From Nitrospira sp. (GTDB lineage Bacteria > Nitrospirota > Nitrospiria > Nitrospirales > Nitrospiraceae), in NCBI GenBank assembly GCA_025361385.1, contig JANYAJ010000416.1:1-8529 (forward strand): a stretch of 8,529 nucleotides of DNA. Direction: 5' to 3'. The translations under genes were made by a program, and so were the position numbers. Positions 6,855-8,529 of the stretch are shown piece by piece (within the stretch, counting starts at the first letter, position 1; each line of letters opens with the position of its first letter). Below the pieces are notes generated by a model. The model saw only the letters and a list, made by a program, of their open reading frames with translations. It was not told where the DNA came from and searched no databases.

Positions 6855-7957
6855 GTGCGCAACGCGCGTTTCGCTTTGGCACGCTCCAACAATGCCACCA
6901 TGAGAAGAGGCCAGACGACCGTGGCATCGCTCAAGACTTCGGCAAAGCGCCCGCCTTCTTCCGGCGGCACAAACTTGCCCCAGGAAATACCTTCCTGGTA
7001 GGTACAGCCGCTCAACCCACCCCAATAGTCCGGCTCCGGACAGATGCGCACACCGTACTGGAATCGAGGTGGCTGAACATTGAGTCCAAGCCGAGAATTG
7101 CTGATCTCGATGTAGGGACCGACCTGTTGCGCCCAATTACGCGGCACGCCTCCGCCAATCGTAAAGATCCCCAGTTTCTTGGCCGACACAATATGGCTGG
7201 CATAGCTGTTCAGATCGAGATAGGGATTGAAGGAGGGATACGCGACATGAATCGCCCGCAACACGTCAAGATCGCTGCGCCCTTGTAGCTTCGCACGAGC
7301 CCGCTCAAGCTCTCGGCCCATAGCCCACGTTCCAACATCCAGTCCCATCTCGGAATCGGTAAAGGCAGGAATGAAGACGGGGACTTTTTTCACATACGCG
7401 CTTTTGAGAATACCCGCACCATCATACTCTTCCGCAAGAGTTTGCCCCAATTCACGCGTGAGAATCTCGGAGGAAAGATTCTGGTCAGGCTTCACCCGCT
7501 TCATCGTCTGGGAGACGACCTGCTCCACATAATTCAGGTTGGACTCCATCTCTAATGTGTCGTAGACCCGATTGTAGCCCTTCTTGAATAGCTCTTCGTC
7601 TGACATCGACGGATGGTGGCGATAATGCGTTTTACCGACCGATTCGCTCAACCCATGGGCGATCAACGCACCGGTCGAGACCACACATTGCACCATTCCA
7701 TGATCGATCATCGCGCTGATGATCTTGCCCATTTTGGCGATGGTCATCGCCCCCGACAGCGTCAACACGACGAAGCAGTCGGGATCCTCGATCATCGCCC
7801 AGAGCACTTCGTAGGCTTCGCCCAAGCGACGGCCCCCGAAGGCGGTCTTTCGCATGGCGGTCAGCAGGCCGTCGAACGACCCGATCTGTTCCGGGTCGAG
7901 AGGCTCAAGCGCTTCGAGTCCATCTTGCGCCCCATCACGGAATTCGCGTGCACCCAT
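6851..7957 (-). CDS. speY: Deoxyhypusine synthase homologue, probable homospermidine synthase
   Basis: A 368-residue full-length homologue of deoxyhypusine synthase. That enzyme takes an aminobutyl group from spermidine with NAD and attaches it to eIF5A in eukaryotes and archaea. Visible motifs are TLSGAMT (66-72) and STGALIAHG (94-102) of the NAD site, PVFIPAFTDSEMG (193-205), GGGVPRNW (268-275) and EGISWGK (322-328), where Lys328 matches the catalytic Lys329 of the human enzyme. Bacteria have no eIF5A. The characterised Anabaena homologue (SpeY) makes sym-homospermidine from putrescine, so that role is likely here, since pdaD and speB for putrescine synthesis lie downstream on the same strand. 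ATG at 7957, about 40 nt after a good promoter; its stop overlaps the next start by 4 nt. The family is certain. The product, homospermidine versus another aminobutylated compound, is inferred. Confidence 0.9.
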   Translation of the reverse strand: MGAREFRDGAQDGLEALEPLDPEQIGSFDGLLTAMRKTAFGGRRLGEAYEVLWAMIEDPDCFVVLTLSGAMTIAKMGKIISAMIDHGMVQCVVSTGALIAHGLSESVGKTHYRHHPSMSDEELFKKGYNRVYDTLEMESNLNYVEQVVSQTMKRVKPDQNLSSEILTRELGQTLAEEYDGAGILKSAYVKKVPVFIPAFTDSEMGLDVGTWAMGRELERARAKLQGRSDLDVLRAIHVAYPSFNPYLDLNSYASHIVSAKKLGIFTIGGGVPRNWAQQVGPYIEISNSRLGLNVQPPRFQYGVRICPEPDYWGGLSGCTYQEGISWGKFVPPEEGGRFAEVLSDATVVWPLLMVALLERAKAKRALRT

Positions 7958-8003
7958 AGGAGAGTCTACCTACCATAGAGATGAATAGAGGAAAGGCGCA
8001 TTC

Positions 8004-8033
8004 TTTATACACAACCGACGATAGAGGCGTCAA
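8004..8033 (-). promoter_or_regulatory. Probable sigma70-type promoter of speY
   Basis: On the minus strand TTGACG (8028-8033) and TATAAA (8004-8009) are separated by 18 nt; each hexamer matches five of six consensus bases. Transcription would begin near 7997, leaving a leader of about 40 nt before the speY ATG. It is the best promoter in the window and probably drives speY and the three genes behind it. Confidence 0.6.
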
Positions 8034-8265
8034 CGAAGTTGCGTCCCAATAAGCCATTCCCGCATTTCATTGCATGCATCCACCGCCCCTCACTCAACGA
8101 GCCGCGAGACGTGAAGAGAGGGGGGATCGAGCGCGGTGATCACGGAGCAGGAATCGGCCCAACGACTCTGGAGCGCGCAGACCGAAGAGGAGATCGTTCA
8201 GACGTGATCGATGTGTCCGCAGGCAGTCCGGCCTGCAGCATACGCGACAGAAGCGGGTGTGGGTT
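8034..8265. other. Non-coding stretch between the speY promoter and the tRNA fragment
   Basis: No convincing gene is present; the open frames here run across the tRNA fragment or have no start context. The only clear structure is a GCAGGC/GCCTGC hairpin with a 6-nt loop (8219-8236), about 30 nt beyond the tRNA 3' end on the minus strand. It lacks a T-run, so a terminator role is uncertain. Confidence 0.4.
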
Positions 8266-8297
8266 TGGTGGTCCCAACGGGATTTGAACCCGTGTTT
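8266..8297 (-). tRNA. 3' fragment of a tRNA gene (probably tRNA-Glu), likely attachment-site remnant
   Basis: Read on the minus strand, this is the end of a tRNA. A perfect 5-bp T stem (ACGGG, 8289-8293, with CCCGT, 8277-8281) encloses loop TTCAAAT. Then come the acceptor 3' strand TGGGACC, discriminator A and an encoded CCA (8266-8268). The matching 5' acceptor strand GGTCCCA, the D arm and the anticodon arm are absent; unrelated sequence starts right of about 8298. The acceptor and T-arm sequences recall bacterial tRNA-Glu, but identity cannot be fixed without the anticodon. Such 3' fragments are typically left by tyrosine integrases that insert into tRNA genes. The element would lie to the right, with the intact tRNA at its far end outside the window. 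Confidence 0.7.
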
Positions 8298-8306
8298 CAA
8301 TCACGC

Positions 8307-8336
8307 CCATGTTTTCGCCATGTTTTCCGATATGTT
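8307..8336. repeat. Tandem direct repeats beside the tRNA fragment
   Basis: CCATGTTTTC occurs at 8307-8316 and again at 8318-8327, an 11-bp period (about one helical turn), with a degenerate third copy (ATATGTTA) at 8330-8336. It begins within 10 nt of the end of the tRNA similarity, where integrase or excisionase binding sites are often found. Confidence 0.55.
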
Positions 8337-8427
8337 AAATGATTTTTAGCTCTCAATTCACAGGCGCGACTTAAACACGCAGGAGGAAATAAGCGGTACT
8401 CGAAAACTACTTGTGGAGGACCATACC

Positions 8428-8477
8428 AGGCAACAGCAGCCTAATGTTCTAAATTCTCTTGTGGCCTGCTGTTGCCT
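8428..8477. repeat. 12-bp perfect inverted repeat
   Basis: AGGCAACAGCAG (8428-8439) is repeated in inverted orientation as CTGCTGTTGCCT (8466-8477), 26 nt apart. The spacer is AT-rich. No T-run follows on either side, so a regulator or recombinase site is at least as likely as a terminator. It lies in sequence that appears foreign to the chromosome on the left. Confidence 0.6.
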
Positions 8478-8529
8478 ACCTCATCAACTCATTGTCTGTC
8501 CGAACCGTGCCCGAAACCTGAATATGAAA

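Noticed and set aside
7012..7136. Longer N-terminal form of the DsbA-like protein starting upstream inside speY
   Set aside because: The extension overlaps about 280 nt of speY in another frame and would bury the signal peptide; the ATG at 6854 explains both the overlap and the secretion signal.
8142..8208. Plus-strand GTG-started peptide of about 23 residues rich in Glu/Gln
   Set aside because: A G-rich stretch lies upstream, but length and lone occurrence make a real gene unsupportable.
8039..8287. Plus-strand 82-residue open frame
   Set aside because: It overlaps the tRNA fragment and the promoter side of speY, has no Shine-Dalgarno sequence and no recognisable domain.
8094..8300. Minus-strand 68-residue open frame
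   Set aside because: It starts inside the tRNA fragment, is Arg/Cys-rich like a chance frame in GC-rich DNA, and has no family-like motif.

Overview
The window (about 8.5 kb, GC-rich) reads as a bacterial chromosome segment with a possible mobile-element boundary at its right end. The gene mix is a pyruvoyl-dependent arginine decarboxylase, an agmatinase, a deoxyhypusine-synthase homologue, an RsuA/RluF-type pseudouridine synthase and a stand-alone four-helix-bundle membrane protein. It suggests an environmental Gram-negative bacterium. Nitrospira/Nitrospirota is my best guess from general familiarity, but nothing in the sequence proves it.

Layout. Plus strand, 2-1967: the 3' part of an ABC exporter gene (membrane domain plus nucleotide-binding domain), cut by the window edge, then a gene for a two-helix membrane protein with a periplasmic helical-bundle domain. 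These converge, 11 nt apart, on a minus-strand block that fills 1979-7957. Read in its own direction, that block is two runs. The first is speY (deoxyhypusine/homospermidine synthase-like) > DsbA-like secreted thioredoxin-fold protein > small zinc-ribbon protein > aldehyde dehydrogenase. After a 147-bp gap comes the second, pdaD (arginine decarboxylase) > speB (agmatinase) > rluF. A good sigma70-type promoter precedes speY; only a weak candidate precedes pdaD. Right of 7957 there is no convincing gene. Position 8266-8297 holds the last part of a tRNA gene (T arm, 3' acceptor strand, CCA) with no 5' part, as expected for an attachment-site scar. The 230 bp to its right carry tandem 11-bp-period repeats and a 12-bp inverted repeat.

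How the genes work together. PdaD makes agmatine from arginine and SpeB makes putrescine plus urea from agmatine. The deoxyhypusine-synthase homologue has the catalytic Lys and, by analogy with cyanobacterial SpeY, probably turns putrescine (with an aminobutyl donor) into sym-homospermidine. A short arginine-to-homospermidine route is therefore encoded within about 5.2 kb. The aldehyde dehydrogenase, DsbA-like and zinc-ribbon proteins are co-directional passengers whose link to polyamines is unproven.

The most unusual coding signal is the ABC protein. Its nucleotide-binding domain keeps its fold and an open frame but has lost Walker A glycines, the LSGGQ signature, the catalytic Glu and the switch His. 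The most unusual non-coding signal is the truncated tRNA and the repeats beside it.
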